From: Acidimicrobiia bacterium
Lineage (GTDB): Bacteria > Actinomycetota > Acidimicrobiia > Acidimicrobiales > AC-14
Reading direction: 5' to 3'
DNA length: 57,567 bases
NCBI GenBank assembly: GCA_023265025.1
Contig: JAHFUP010000025.1
Span: 1 to 57,567 of the forward strand
Shown: positions 47,351 to 55,851 of the stretch, piece by piece
How the letters are laid out: each line of letters starts with the position of its first letter
Position numbering within the stretch: position 1 is the first letter of the stretch
The notes under the pieces: generated by a model
The model's input: only the letters and a program-made list of their open reading frames with translations
Databases searched by the model: none
Told to the model about the DNA's origin: nothing
Program-made: the position numbers and the translations under genes

Positions 47351-47880
47351 GGGCCGCGGCGCGTCGGGCCACACTGCTCGTCGCCTTCTGGCTGCTCGCT
47401 TGGGGTCAGGTGTCGGTGGCCAACATCGCCAGCGGGATCGTCGTCGCCGCCGGTCTGCTGGTCGCATTTCCCCCTCACCGTCGGGCGGTCTCGGGTCCCA
47501 GCATCAGCCCGTTGGGGACGGCCAGGCTCGTCCTGTACGTGCTCGGCCAGCTCGTGCCGTCGAATGTGTTGGTGGCCCGGGAGATCCTCAGCCGGCGCTC
47601 CCGGATACGGACCGGCGTGCTCGCCTACACGCTCAAGCAGCCTTCTGACGCGGTGCTCAGCCTGATGGCTCACGTGATCGCCCTGACGCCGGGCACCATG
47701 ACCGTCGAGGCCACCAGCGACCCCCCGGTGCTCTACGTCCACTTCCTGCTGCTCGACGACCTGGCCAGCGCCCGTCGGACAGTGGCCCATCTCGAACGCC
47801 TCGCCGTCGCTGCGCTCGGCCCGCAGGGCCCCCGGCCGCAGAGCGATGACACGGTCGTAACGCCCGGGAGCACGCCATGA
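47347..47880 (+). CDS. mrpE: Mrp antiporter subunit E
   Basis: This 177-residue protein has two N-terminal membrane segments and a soluble C-terminal part (LMAHVIALTPGTMTVEATSD, then VLYVHFLLLDD) typical of MrpE/MnhE. GTG at 47347 overlaps the mrpD stop, and the stop overlaps mrpF in ATGA. It stabilises or assembles the antiporter complex. Confidence 0.92.
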   Translation: MRAAARRATLLVAFWLLAWGQVSVANIASGIVVAAGLLVAFPPHRRAVSGPSISPLGTARLVLYVLGQLVPSNVLVAREILSRRSRIRTGVLAYTLKQPSDAVLSLMAHVIALTPGTMTVEATSDPPVLYVHFLLLDDLASARRTVAHLERLAVAALGPQGPRPQSDDTVVTPGSTP

Positions 47881-48128
47881 CCACAGCCGCTCTGGTGATG
47901 CTCGCGCTCGCCGCCATCTGCTTCTCCTACCGCCTGTTACGCGGGCCGTTGCTCGCCGACCGCGTCATCGCACTGAATGGGCTGACGCTGGTCGGCATGG
48001 CGACCATCGCCGCCCACGCGGCCCACACAGGCAACGGCGCCTTCCTTCCCGCCCTTGTGGCGCTCGCACTTGTGGGCCCGATAAGCAACGGCATGATCGC
48101 CCGCTTCATCGAGGGGCGCGGCGGATGA
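47877..48128 (+). CDS. mrpF: Mrp antiporter subunit F
   Basis: This 83-residue membrane protein has three hydrophobic segments. MrpF-like segments are RLLRGPLLADRVIALNGLTL and ALVALALVGPISNGMIARFI. It overlaps mrpE at its start and mrpG at its end, each by four bases. Confidence 0.92.
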   Translation: MTTAALVMLALAAICFSYRLLRGPLLADRVIALNGLTLVGMATIAAHAAHTGNGAFLPALVALALVGPISNGMIARFIEGRGG

Positions 48129-48475
48129 TCGGTGAGCTCCTGGCTCTGGTCGGCGCGGTCCTCGTCCTGTTAGCCGCGCTTGGTGTTCTGCGATTCGACG
48201 ACCCTCTCGCCCGGATGCATGCACTGGCCAAGGCGTCGACCCTCGGCGTGCTGCTGGTGCTCGCCGGGGCCGCCGTCAACCTCCACACGGTGAACGACAT
48301 CACCTCCGTCGTCCTGGCCGCCCTCCTCCACGTCCTCGTGTCACCGCCGGCGTCCAATATGGTCAGCCGCGCCACCTACCTCGTGGTTGGTGTGCCGCCG
48401 GGAGAGGACACCGTCGACGAGGGGGTCGAGCCCCTGGGCCTGCGCCGCCCCGACGAGCGGGACCTCGAGGGGTGA
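48125..48475 (+). CDS. mrpG: Mrp antiporter subunit G
   Basis: This 116-residue protein has three hydrophobic segments with MrpG-type sequence (LRFDDPLARMHALAKASTLG and LLVLAGAAVNL) and a polar tail. ATG at 48125 overlaps mrpF. It ends the antiporter operon. The 78 bases that follow separate it from the convergent membrane-protein gene, with no clear terminator. Confidence 0.92.
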   Translation: MIGELLALVGAVLVLLAALGVLRFDDPLARMHALAKASTLGVLLVLAGAAVNLHTVNDITSVVLAALLHVLVSPPASNMVSRATYLVVGVPPGEDTVDEGVEPLGLRRPDERDLEG

Positions 48476-48553
48476 CGGCACTGCCTCGCCGTCGCCCGCC
48501 GGCGCCTGCTGCCACTCGGTAAAGAATCCGGCCGCGTCGCCGGCGCCGTTCAT

Positions 48554-49183
48554 CTAGTGCGCCCCGGGGTCGGCGCCGTGCTCATGGCTCTGGCCAAGCA
48601 GGGGCGCATCGACTGGGCGCCCATGGGTGTCGTGGACGTGGGGCGCCGACACCGCGATCGCAGTCAGGAGGGATGCACCGACGACAACGGTTCCGGCCAT
48701 GCGTCTGGCGACGGTGCGGGGCAGCACGGTCGGACTGGCGAACCGGTCCAGCGCGCCGACGATCACGACCACGCAGATCAGACCAATGCCGAAGGTGTTG
48801 GCCACGAGGTCGGCCACGCCGATCTCGGTAGCCTCGGCGGCGCCGGGAATGAACCAGAGGCCGAACGTGCGGGACAGGGCCCAGGTGGCGCCGATGGCGG
48901 CGTGGAGCCCAGCCGCCACGAGAAGCGCGCCGCGTGACGGGCGCCGGAACAGCCACAGGGCGACGACGCACTGGCTGATCCCCATGGCGGCGAAACCCAC
49001 GGCGACCACGTGATACTCGGTGTGGTCCCCGATGACACCCAAGTGGATCACCCCGCCGGCGGCGGCCAGGACGGCGGCAACAGTGGCCAACACCCGCCGC
49101 AGATCAGTCCCGCCGGCCGGCTGGACGGATGGGGCGATCGTCCCCGAATCGACGGCGGCGGACGGGACGAACGACGTGGTCAT
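48554..49183 (-). CDS. Hypothetical membrane protein with a His-rich tail
   Basis: This 209-residue protein (ATG at 49183 after GGAGG) has about five hydrophobic segments, starting LATVAAVLAAAGGVIHLGVI, and a C-terminal stretch rich in His (VSAPHVHDTHGR, LLGQSHEHGADPGAH) outside or at the membrane surface. The His residues suggest metal binding. The family is not recognised. It lies downstream of the lipoprotein gene on the same strand, but a strong hairpin separates them. Confidence 0.65.
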   Translation of the reverse strand: MTTSFVPSAAVDSGTIAPSVQPAGGTDLRRVLATVAAVLAAAGGVIHLGVIGDHTEYHVVAVGFAAMGISQCVVALWLFRRPSRGALLVAAGLHAAIGATWALSRTFGLWFIPGAAEATEIGVADLVANTFGIGLICVVVIVGALDRFASPTVLPRTVARRMAGTVVVGASLLTAIAVSAPHVHDTHGRPVDAPLLGQSHEHGADPGAH

Positions 49184-49222
49184 GAAGGAGAACCTCCAGG
49201 CTGAGGGACTGGCGCGGGCCTG

Positions 49223-49262
49223 GCCCGGTGCTCGGCCATGAGCGTTCGGCCGAGCACCGGGC
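49223..49262 (-). terminator. Perfect 15-bp stem-loop after the lipoprotein gene
   Basis: The arms 49223-49237 (GCCCGGTGCTCGGCC) and 49248-49262 (GGCCGAGCACCGGGC) pair perfectly around a 10-base loop, starting seven bases after the lipoprotein stop. No T-tract follows. The position fits a terminator between the lipoprotein and membrane-protein genes. Confidence 0.7.
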
Positions 49263-49268
49263 GAACTG

Positions 49269-50453
49269 TCAGGCGTTGAACCGGCTGGGGAACGCCGACA
49301 CGATGCCGCCGGTGAGGGTGTCGGACATCTCCAGGATGTGGGACACGATGTGGTCGTACTCGGCGACGCTGCGGGCGTAGTCGCCCGTCAACTGGGCCGT
49401 CGCTTCGGCCAGGGTCTGGTCGAGATGACCCCGCATCATGGCCTTGAGGGAATCGACCGGCCACGCCGGGTTCGCTCGGGCGAGGAACTCGGCGATCTGG
49501 TCCGAGTTGGCGTACCAGGCTGCGCTGGCGTTCGAGACTGCGGCCTTGTCGCCGGCCTTGGCCGCGCCGATCAGGTCGCCGGCCACCAGGATGTGGTCAC
49601 GCAGGAGGGCGGTGAGCGCGGCGCCGGCCTCCTTGCCGTAGAAGGTGGCGACGGCGTCGCCGATGTCGGCTTGGTTCTTCAGCAGCCGTCCGGCCGTGGC
49701 ATCGGTGTCGGGCAGGCCGGCGACGGCGCTGACGATGAACAGCCGGGTCCAGGTCACATGGTCGGTCCACAACTTGCGCATGGCGTTGTTCACGGCGATC
49801 GCAGGCTGAGGAACCGTCGGGACGTGGAACCGGTCAGGAAGCGCCGAGGTGATGCCGGCGGCGAGCGTGTCCGCCATGTCCAGGATGTGGGTGACGATGC
49901 CGTCGTACTCGGCGACGCTGCGGGCGTAGTCGCCCGTCAGCTGGGCCGTCGCCTCGGCCAACGTCTGGTCGAGGTGGCCCCGCATCATGGCCTTGAGGGA
50001 ATCGACGGGCCACGCCTGGTTCGCGCCGGCAAGGAACTCGGCGATCTGGTCCGAGTTCGCGTACCAGGCTGCGCTGGCGTTCGAGACTGCGGCCTTGTCG
50101 CCGGCCTTGGCCGCGCCGATCAGGTCGCCGGCCACCAGGATGTGGTCACGCAGGAGGGCGGTGAGCGCGGCGCCGGCCTCCTTGCCGTAGAAGGTGGCGA
50201 CGGCGTCGCCGATGTCGGCTTGGTTCTTCAGCAGCCGTCCGGCCGTGGCATCGGTGTCGGGCAGGCCGGCGACGGCGCTGACGATGAACAGCCGGGTCCA
50301 GGTCACATGGTCGGTCCACAGGTTCCGCATCTGCTGGCGGAAGGCGACCGCATCGACGGTGGCCGTCGCCTTCTCGGAGCGGGTGGACGAGCAGCCGGCG
50401 GTTATGAGGACTGCCGCCAGCACAACGGCGAGCACTCCTCGACGGGTTCTCAT
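49269..50453 (-). CDS. Lipoprotein made of two near-identical tandem domains
   Basis: This 394-residue exported lipoprotein has a signal with lipobox (VLAAVLITAGCSS). The mature protein is two copies of a helical domain of about 180 residues, each with LWTDHVTWTRLFIVSAVAGL, PDTDATAGRLLKNQADIGDA, FYGKEAGAALTALLRDHILV and SLKAMMRGHLDQTLAEATAQ. Single-copy relatives of this domain, of unknown function, occur in Firmicutes (from memory). The ATG at 50453 follows AGGAGG. At the DNA level the copies repeat every 549 bases. Confidence 0.8.
   Translation of the reverse strand: MRTRRGVLAVVLAAVLITAGCSSTRSEKATATVDAVAFRQQMRNLWTDHVTWTRLFIVSAVAGLPDTDATAGRLLKNQADIGDAVATFYGKEAGAALTALLRDHILVAGDLIGAAKAGDKAAVSNASAAWYANSDQIAEFLAGANQAWPVDSLKAMMRGHLDQTLAEATAQLTGDYARSVAEYDGIVTHILDMADTLAAGITSALPDRFHVPTVPQPAIAVNNAMRKLWTDHVTWTRLFIVSAVAGLPDTDATAGRLLKNQADIGDAVATFYGKEAGAALTALLRDHILVAGDLIGAAKAGDKAAVSNASAAWYANSDQIAEFLARANPAWPVDSLKAMMRGHLDQTLAEATAQLTGDYARSVAEYDHIVSHILEMSDTLTGGIVSAFPSRFNA
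49510..50320. repeat. Direct repeat inside the lipoprotein gene, 549-base period
   Basis: Bases 49510-49771 and 50059-50320 are identical over 262 positions by my reading. Flanking parts of the unit, about 49312-49509 and 49861-50058, are similar with scattered substitutions. The sharp change from identity to about 90% suggests gene conversion, or a very young duplication with a more diverged edge. Confidence 0.85.
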
Positions 50454-50534
50454 CGGGCCTCCTCTATGTCACGTCGACCCACGGTGGATCGACCTTCTAC
50501 TGCTAATACCGCCGAATTATAGAGTCGCGACCTT

Positions 50535-50554
50535 CTAAGTCAAGCGGTTGTTAG
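50535..50554. promoter_or_regulatory. Candidate operator between the lipoprotein and HTH genes
   Basis: CTAA (50535-50538), CAA (50541-50543), TTG (50548-50550) and TTAG (50551-50554) make an imperfect dyad in an AT-rich divergent region. A similar CTAA-CAA-TTG arrangement occurs at 51376-51390, before the transaldolase gene. Both sites border the HTH gene, so it may bind them. Confidence 0.4.
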
Positions 50555-50648
50555 CGTTAGAAACACCCCAGCGTGGACACGCCCGGATCTAAACTGAAGG
50601 CATGTTCGCGATAGATCACGCCGCCTCGAGCCGCGGGCCGGGCTAAGC

Positions 50649-51371
50649 GTGGAGACCCCTCCCGACTCGGGCCCGCTCGAGGATCGCCTCGCGGCGATCG
50701 GATCTCTCCAGGACCCGGTCCGGCGGTCTCTGTATCTGTATGTCGTCTCTCGTGACGGTGAAGTGAGTCGCGAGGAAGCGGCCACGGGCGTCGGCATCCA
50801 GCGGCAGCTCGCCGCGTTTCACCTCGACAAGCTCGTCGATGCCGGGCTTCTGGAGACGACGTACCGCCGGCTCAGCGGACGCACCGGTCCGGGAGCGGGT
50901 CGCCCGGCCAAGCTGTACCGGCGTTCGGGGGCGGAGCACACGGTCAGCCTGCCGCCGCGCAAGTACGACCTTGCCGCCGAGCTGCTGGCCGAAGCCGTCG
51001 AGGAGGCCGGCGACCGACCGGTCCGCGAGGCGCTGCGGAAGGTGGCTCGCCGGTTCGGTCAGCGGGTGGGCGGAGAGCTGGGAGCCCGGCTTGGCACCCG
51101 GGCGGGCCGGGAACGGCGGCTCAGCGCCCTCGCCCAGTCGCTCGATGGCTACGGCTATGAGCCCCGACGCGAAGGATCCTCGCTCCGGCTGAGCAACTGC
51201 CCGTTCCACGCGCTTTCGGAGAGCCATCGCGACCTCGTCTGCGGCATGAACCTCAATCTGGTGGAGGGCATGGTGGAAGGCATGGGCGCCAGTGATCTCG
51301 ACGCCTGTCCGGAGTCCCGGCCGGGTGACTGCTGCGTGACGGTGAAGCTGCGCACGGGCCGGAAGGGCTGA
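50649..51371 (+). CDS. ArsR/SufR-like HTH regulator with a Cys-rich C-terminus
   Basis: This 240-residue protein has an N-terminal winged HTH (SLQDPVRRSLYLYVVSRDGE, REEAATGVGIQRQLAAFHLD, with GAGRPAKLYRRS in the wing). The C-terminal part carries Cys residues in NCPFHALSESHRDLVCGMNL and CPESRPGDCCVTV, the pattern of a metal- or Fe-S-sensing site as in SufR-like proteins. GTG at 50649 fits the N-terminus. The transaldolase gene follows after 84 bases, and the lipoprotein gene is divergent; both may be its targets. The signal sensed is unknown. Confidence 0.78.
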   Translation: METPPDSGPLEDRLAAIGSLQDPVRRSLYLYVVSRDGEVSREEAATGVGIQRQLAAFHLDKLVDAGLLETTYRRLSGRTGPGAGRPAKLYRRSGAEHTVSLPPRKYDLAAELLAEAVEEAGDRPVREALRKVARRFGQRVGGELGARLGTRAGRERRLSALAQSLDGYGYEPRREGSSLRLSNCPFHALSESHRDLVCGMNLNLVEGMVEGMGASDLDACPESRPGDCCVTVKLRTGRKG

Positions 51372-51375
51372 GCGT

Positions 51376-51395
51376 CTAAAACAAGTCTTGGTTGA
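51376..51395. promoter_or_regulatory. Candidate operator before the transaldolase gene
   Basis: CTAAAACAAGTCTTGGTTGA (51376-51395) has the dyad CAAG-T-CTTG at its core, with CTAA on the left and TTGA on the right. It resembles the element at 50535-50554. It lies just after the HTH gene stop. Bases further on (51420-51437, TATGGTTGGTGATAGTAACT region) are AT-rich and may hold the promoter. Confidence 0.38.
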
Positions 51396-51455
51396 CGACA
51401 GTCGTCCGCGCCTCTATGGTTGGTGATAGTAACTTTTAGAGATCGAGGACGCCCG

Positions 51456-52565
51456 GTGACGACCAAGCTGCAGGCCCTCCACGAGGAGCACGATCAGAGC
51501 CCGTGGCTCGACAACATTCGCCGCAGCTACCTGCGCGACGGCACCCTCGCCCGCATGGTCGCCCAGGGCATCCGGGGCATGACCGCCAACCCGACCATCC
51601 TGGCGAGAGCCATCGAAGGATCGAACGACTACGACGAGCAGTTCGCGTCGCTCATGGCGGCGGGCGGCTCGGTGACCGACACCTTCTGGGAGCTGGTGAT
51701 CACGGACATCACCGATGCCCTGACCATCATGAGGCCGGTGTTCGACGAGAGCGGTGGCCGCGACGGGTTCGTCTCCCTGGAGGTGGCTCCCGAGCTGGCG
51801 CAGAACGCTGCGGCGACGATCGCCGCGGCCCGGGCCCTGCACGAGCGGATCGACGCGCCCAACCTCCTCGTGAAGATCCCGGCTACGGCCGAGGGTGTGC
51901 GGGCCATCGAGGCCATGACCGCCGAAGGCCGCAGCATCAACGTCACCCTGATCTTCTCTTTGTCACGGTACGAAGAGGTCATCGAGGCGTACGTGTCGGG
52001 ACTGGAGACGTTCGTCGCCGCCGGCGGGGACCCGGGGAATGTTCACAGCGTGGCGTCCTTCTTCGTCAGCCGCGTCGACGCCGAGGTCGACCGGCGGCTG
52101 GAGGCCGTCGGCACGGATGACGCCTCGGCCCTTCGGGGTCGGGCGGCCGTGGCCCAGGCCAAGCTCGCCTATCAACTCTCCACCAGGCGCTTCTCCGGCC
52201 GTCGGTGGTGGTCCTTGGCCCGGCGCGGCGCACATCGCCAGCGGCCCCTGTGGGCGTCGACCTCGACGAAGGACCCGGCGTACCGGGACACGCTCTACGT
52301 CGACAGCCTCATCGGCCCCGGCACGGTCAACACCTTGCCCGAGGCCACCATCGTCGCCTTCGAGGACCACGGAACCCTGTCCCGCACCATCGACACCAAG
52401 GTCGGGGCCGCCGTCGATGTGATGCACCGGTTGGGCGACGCCGGCATCGACATGGAGGACGTCGGCAGGACGCTCGAGGATCAGGCGATCGCCGCGTTCC
52501 ACCAGTCGTTTCAGGGCGTGCTCGCCGCCCTCGCCGCCAAGGTCCCGGTGACGCTTCCGGGCTGA
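51456..52565 (+). CDS. tal: Transaldolase
   Basis: This pentose-phosphate-pathway enzyme transfers a three-carbon dihydroxyacetone unit between sugar phosphates through a Schiff base on a Lys. The 369-residue protein shows SPWLDNIRRSYLRDGTLARM, GIRGMTANPTILARAI (the T-x-N-P motif), the Lys region NLLVKIPATAEGVRAIEAM, GRSINVTLIFSLSRYEEVIE, SVASFFVSRVDAEVDRRL, and RPLWASTSTKDPAYRDTLYV. Length and order fit the actinobacterial transaldolase class. GTG at 51456 is chosen over an upstream ATG at 51420, which lies in the promoter-like region. Confidence 0.95.
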   Translation: MTTKLQALHEEHDQSPWLDNIRRSYLRDGTLARMVAQGIRGMTANPTILARAIEGSNDYDEQFASLMAAGGSVTDTFWELVITDITDALTIMRPVFDESGGRDGFVSLEVAPELAQNAAATIAAARALHERIDAPNLLVKIPATAEGVRAIEAMTAEGRSINVTLIFSLSRYEEVIEAYVSGLETFVAAGGDPGNVHSVASFFVSRVDAEVDRRLEAVGTDDASALRGRAAVAQAKLAYQLSTRRFSGRRWWSLARRGAHRQRPLWASTSTKDPAYRDTLYVDSLIGPGTVNTLPEATIVAFEDHGTLSRTIDTKVGAAVDVMHRLGDAGIDMEDVGRTLEDQAIAAFHQSFQGVLAALAAKVPVTLPG

Positions 52566-52586
52566 CCACGGGCAGATGCCGGCGCC

Positions 52587-53234
52587 TCAGCGCGCGGGAT
52601 CGACGAGGACCTTGGCGTGGCTGGTGTTCCCGGAGGCCAGGTCAGTCAACACCTCTGCCAAACCATCCAGGCCGACGGTTCCCGTGAGCGACAGGGCCCC
52701 TCCTCGTCGCACCAGGGCCGCGGACGGCTGGAGGAGCCCGGCCACGCCGGTGCACTCGAACAGGACGACGGCCCCAAGTCCGTCGGTGGCCTCACGCATC
52801 GCTTCGGTGAAGGCGTTCCCCGGCTCGAACACGTCAGTGAATCCGACGGCTCGGGCGGCTTGGCGGCGGGCCTCCACCGGCTCGGCGATGATCGTCCGGC
52901 CGGCGCCGGCGGCCCGGGCGTGCTGGGCGGTCAGGTGGCCGATCGGCCCCGCACCCTGGACCGCGACGGTCGAGCCGAGGCGGGAGGCGGTGCGCTTCAC
53001 GGCGTGGAAGGTGACGGCCGGGGGCTCGACAACACCGGCCTGCTCGTCGGAGAGCTCGTCGAGGACCGGCACCACCCGCCGCTCCGACACGGCCAGGTGG
53101 GTGGCGAAGCCGCCGTGGAGAGGGGCATCGGGTGTGACGCCGTTCGCCTCGGCGAACACGGTGGCGCAGTGCTCGGCATAGCCCGCGCGGCACATGGCGC
53201 ACGTGCCGCACTGGGGACCGACCGCAGCCGTCAC
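52587..53234 (-). pseudogene. Zinc-type alcohol dehydrogenase fragment
   Basis: Family sequence starts only at VGPQCGTCAMCRAGYAEHC, the structural-zinc region, and continues through the Rossmann part (STVAVQGAGPIGHLTAQHAR, IIAEPVEARRQAARAVGF) and FECTGVAGLLQPSAALVRRG. It then ends after a short tail. The N-terminal 80-100 residues with the catalytic zinc ligands are missing, and about 60-80 residues between GGALSLTG and the C-terminus also seem lost. An in-frame GTG at 53234 could start a short protein, but the catalytic site would be absent. The open frame to 53576 overlaps the gene at 53412, so it is not a real extension. Confidence 0.65.
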
Positions 53235-53411
53235 CCCGGTGAGGCCGCTTGGTCGCACTGGCGGAGGGCGCCCCGGGAGAACGATGCCCGTCTGATCGGA
53301 ACCGAGCCCAGGAGAACCTCCTCGTGGTTCATGGGCGCCCGCACGAGTCGGTGGTACCGCTCGTCGGCTCTGGGGTCGTCCGCCGGAGACGAGCGGCCGT
53401 ATTGTGTCGGG

Positions 53412-53684
53412 GTGGCCTGCGAGGACTGCGGCAACCCCGACGTCAACACGCGCCTGAGCAATGTGCTCGTCTGCGACCGCTGCGACGACGTCCGCATCGC
53501 CGAGTACACCGGCTTCCCCAATCTTCCCGATCCGCGGTCGCCGGTCGTGCTCGACGGGCCCGACGGAAGGCGCCATCGCCTCCGGTTCAAGATGGAGGTG
53601 TCCGTGGGCGAGGGATTCGGTACCGACGCCGACATCATCGAGCTGCCCGGCCGTGGCGGCAGACCGGAGCCCACCAGTGGGTAA
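53412..53684 (+). CDS. Small zinc-ribbon protein (DUF7713-like)
   Basis: This 90-residue protein (GTG at 53412) starts CEDCGNPDVNTRLSNVLVCD (a CxxC pair followed by a second CDRC), then EYTGFPNLPDPRSPVVLDG and GRRHRLRFKMEV. That matches, from memory, the N-terminal zinc-ribbon region of an actinobacterial family (DUF7713). Its end overlaps the next gene by eight bases. It may be a short form of the family. The function is unknown. Confidence 0.6.
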   Translation: MACEDCGNPDVNTRLSNVLVCDRCDDVRIAEYTGFPNLPDPRSPVVLDGPDGRRHRLRFKMEVSVGEGFGTDADIIELPGRGGRPEPTSG

Positions 53685-54741
53685 GCCGCGCCCGAGTCTG
53701 GAGGCGCGGGTGGTGCGCGCCGCCGAGGCGGCGTTGGCGGAGAATAGCTACGTCAGCCCCATCGACGTGCTCATCGGCGTCGGCTGGCTAACTCCCCAGG
53801 CCGTCGACCTGTGGCGCCAGGGCAGGGCCGAGGACCTGGAGCGGCTGGCCCAGGCCAACCTGCACAAGGTCTCCGAGGCCATGGCCATCTTCCGTCGGTG
53901 GGCGAAAGACCGCGGCCTGCGCCCGAGCGAGACCGCCTACATCGCCCGGACGCGGGACCGCCGCCAGCTCCGGTTCAGCCGCAGCGGGAACGCTGGGATC
54001 GAGGCGGCCTACCGGACGCACTGGGTGTCGTCCGAGCTGTCCGAGGCCAAGCGCCGGCGCATCGAGGAAAAGCAAAGCGCAGCGCCCGATCTTGTCGTCA
54101 TTGCCGCCCTCAACGACTGGACATGCACGGCGTGCTCGGGCACCGGTGACCTGCTGATCATGGAGGGCCCGGGGCCGGTGTGCCTCGTCTGTGCCGACCT
54201 CGACCACCTCGTGTTCCTGCCCGCCGGTGACGCGGCGCTGACCCGCCGGGCCAAGAAGGCGAGCGCTCTCTCGGCCGTCGTGGTGCGCTTCAGTCGGTCC
54301 CGGCGCCGCTACGAGCGCAAAGGGCTCCTCGTGGACGAGGCCGCCCTCGATCGGGCCGAGGAGGAGTGCCTGGCGGACGAGGAGGCCCGCAGCCGGCGCC
54401 GCCAGCGCGAGGAGCAGCGACGCGTCGAACAGGACCTCGGGTTCCAGGCGGAGCTCGCCGCCGAGATACAGCGGCTGTTCCCCGGGTGCCCGCCGGAGCG
54501 CGCCGAGGCCATCGCCCGCCACGCCGGCGCTCGGCGCAGTGGCCGGGTCGGGCGCAGCGCCGCCGGTCGTGTGCTCGACCCCGAAGCCGTCACCATGGCG
54601 GTGGTCGCGTCCGTGCGCCACCTCGACACCCCCTACGACACGCTGCTGATGTCAGGAGTCGCCCGGGCGGATGCCCGCGCCCAGGTCGTCGATCAGGTCG
54701 AGGCCGTCCTGGACTCGTGGAGGTTCGCGATCGTCCGGTGA
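53677..54741 (+). CDS. DUF2293-domain protein with a zinc-ribbon-like segment
   Basis: This 354-residue protein has a helical N-terminal region (SYVSPIDVLIGVGWLTPQAV, HKVSEAMAIFRRWAKDRGLR), a central CTACSGTGDLLIMEGPGPVC plus LVCADLDH (two CxxC pairs), a charged coiled-coil stretch (residues about 220-260, many Arg/Glu), and a C-terminal DUF2293 domain (EIQRLFPGCPPERAEAIARH, GRVGRSAAGRVLDPEAV). GTG at 53677 overlaps the previous gene. DUF2293 proteins are actinobacterial and uncharacterised. Confidence 0.8.
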   Translation: MGKPRPSLEARVVRAAEAALAENSYVSPIDVLIGVGWLTPQAVDLWRQGRAEDLERLAQANLHKVSEAMAIFRRWAKDRGLRPSETAYIARTRDRRQLRFSRSGNAGIEAAYRTHWVSSELSEAKRRRIEEKQSAAPDLVVIAALNDWTCTACSGTGDLLIMEGPGPVCLVCADLDHLVFLPAGDAALTRRAKKASALSAVVVRFSRSRRRYERKGLLVDEAALDRAEEECLADEEARSRRRQREEQRRVEQDLGFQAELAAEIQRLFPGCPPERAEAIARHAGARRSGRVGRSAAGRVLDPEAVTMAVVASVRHLDTPYDTLLMSGVARADARAQVVDQVEAVLDSWRFAIVR

Positions 54742-55083
54742 GCGACCGGGGGGCGATCGTGGCCACGATGTTCAGCTCCCCGTCCTGCCAGGCCGATTGT
54801 TCAGCGATGATCGCGCCTCGCAGTGTGCCGGCGCCGCCGCGTGGTCACTGTTCGACGTCAGCCCCATGGACCAGTATCTCCACGTCGAGTTCGGGCGGGA
54901 AGCCATCCCATCACCGGGCGGCCTGCGCGAAGAGGTCGCGGCGTCGAACTCGATCGGGGGGTGCTCTTGAGCGCGTCCGCCTCGGTCAACTGACACCGTT
55001 GACGGTTCGATCCGGGCGGCCTAGCGTCGGCCGGAGGTCCGCGAGGAGAGGGCGGTTTGTGGACTGGATCGAGCGGGACTTCT
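54742..55083. other. Region without a recognised gene
   Basis: These 342 bases separate the DUF2293 gene from the next CDS. Short open frames exist on both strands (for example a stretch with WSLFDVSPMDQYLHVEFGRE at about 54843-54903), but none has a good start, length or family likeness. That stretch could be a gene remnant. No RNA gene or clear hairpin was seen. Confidence 0.4.
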
Positions 55084-55851
55084 GTGCCTGACGAGGATGT
55101 CGACGACCTCCTGCGGCGATCGCAGTTCGTCTTTGAGGCGACGATCGACGAGGGCGGCCGGTCGACGGTCGCCGACATCCCGGTGGACGACCACACTGTC
55201 GTCGCCCGCGTCGAGCGGGTGCTCCAAAGCCCGGCTGCGCTGGCCCGGGTCGCGGGGTCGCAGGTCACCGTGCAGCTCGTCGAAGGCTCTCCGGTGCCGG
55301 CGCCGGGTGAGAGAACCGTGCTGTTCACCTCGACGCTCGCCTTCGGCGAGGGCATCGCGCTGCGGGAGGTCGGCCGGACGGCGCCGGACATCCCAGGGCC
55401 GACGATCATGGCCGCGGGGCTGGCGCCGACGTTGCCGGGCGCCCGCGCCGGTCGGGCCCACCCGGTGCTGGAGGCCAGCCAGCGCCTCGCCGACGAGGGC
55501 CTCAGAAACCACGCGGCCGTCGCCGCCGCGGTCGTCGTCGGCACGGTGACCGGCATCGAGAAGGCCGGCCCGTTCGTGCCTTCGGAGCACGATCCCGACT
55601 GGTGGCGGGCCACCATCCAGGTGGACCACGTGGAGCGCGGCGACGTCGGAGAACGGGTTGCCGTCCTCTTCCCGAACTCTGCCGACGTGATGTGGTCCGG
55701 CGTCCCCAAGCCTCTCGCCGGCCAGCACGGGCTGTGGCTGCTCCACGGGACCAGCGGTGCCGACGCCGAGCTGGCTCCGTATGCGCTGCTCGACAGCGAC
55801 GACGCCCACCCGGCCGACAACCTCGACCGGTTGCGTCCCGAGGGCACCTGA
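55084..55851 (+). CDS. Hypothetical protein with two similar halves
   Basis: This 255-residue protein (GTG at 55084) has no signal peptide or membrane segment. Two segments look alike: FEATIDEGGRSTVADIPVDD with VVARVERVLQS, and later VVVGTVTGIEKAGPFVPSEH with WWRATIQVDHVERGD. Both have the pattern of small beta domains and may be a duplication. The gene overlaps the start of the downstream propeller gene by one base (TGATG), so the two are surely cotranscribed. No family was recognised. Confidence 0.65.
   Translation: MPDEDVDDLLRRSQFVFEATIDEGGRSTVADIPVDDHTVVARVERVLQSPAALARVAGSQVTVQLVEGSPVPAPGERTVLFTSTLAFGEGIALREVGRTAPDIPGPTIMAAGLAPTLPGARAGRAHPVLEASQRLADEGLRNHAAVAAAVVVGTVTGIEKAGPFVPSEHDPDWWRATIQVDHVERGDVGERVAVLFPNSADVMWSGVPKPLAGQHGLWLLHGTSGADAELAPYALLDSDDAHPADNLDRLRPEGT

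Noticed and set aside
49269-50453. CRISPR or other short-spaced repeat array
   Set aside because: The repeat is two long copies inside one coding frame with a 549-base period.
52587-53576. Full-length alcohol dehydrogenase starting at 53576
   Set aside because: The N-terminal 110 residues of that frame show no dehydrogenase sequence and lie antisense to the zinc-ribbon gene.
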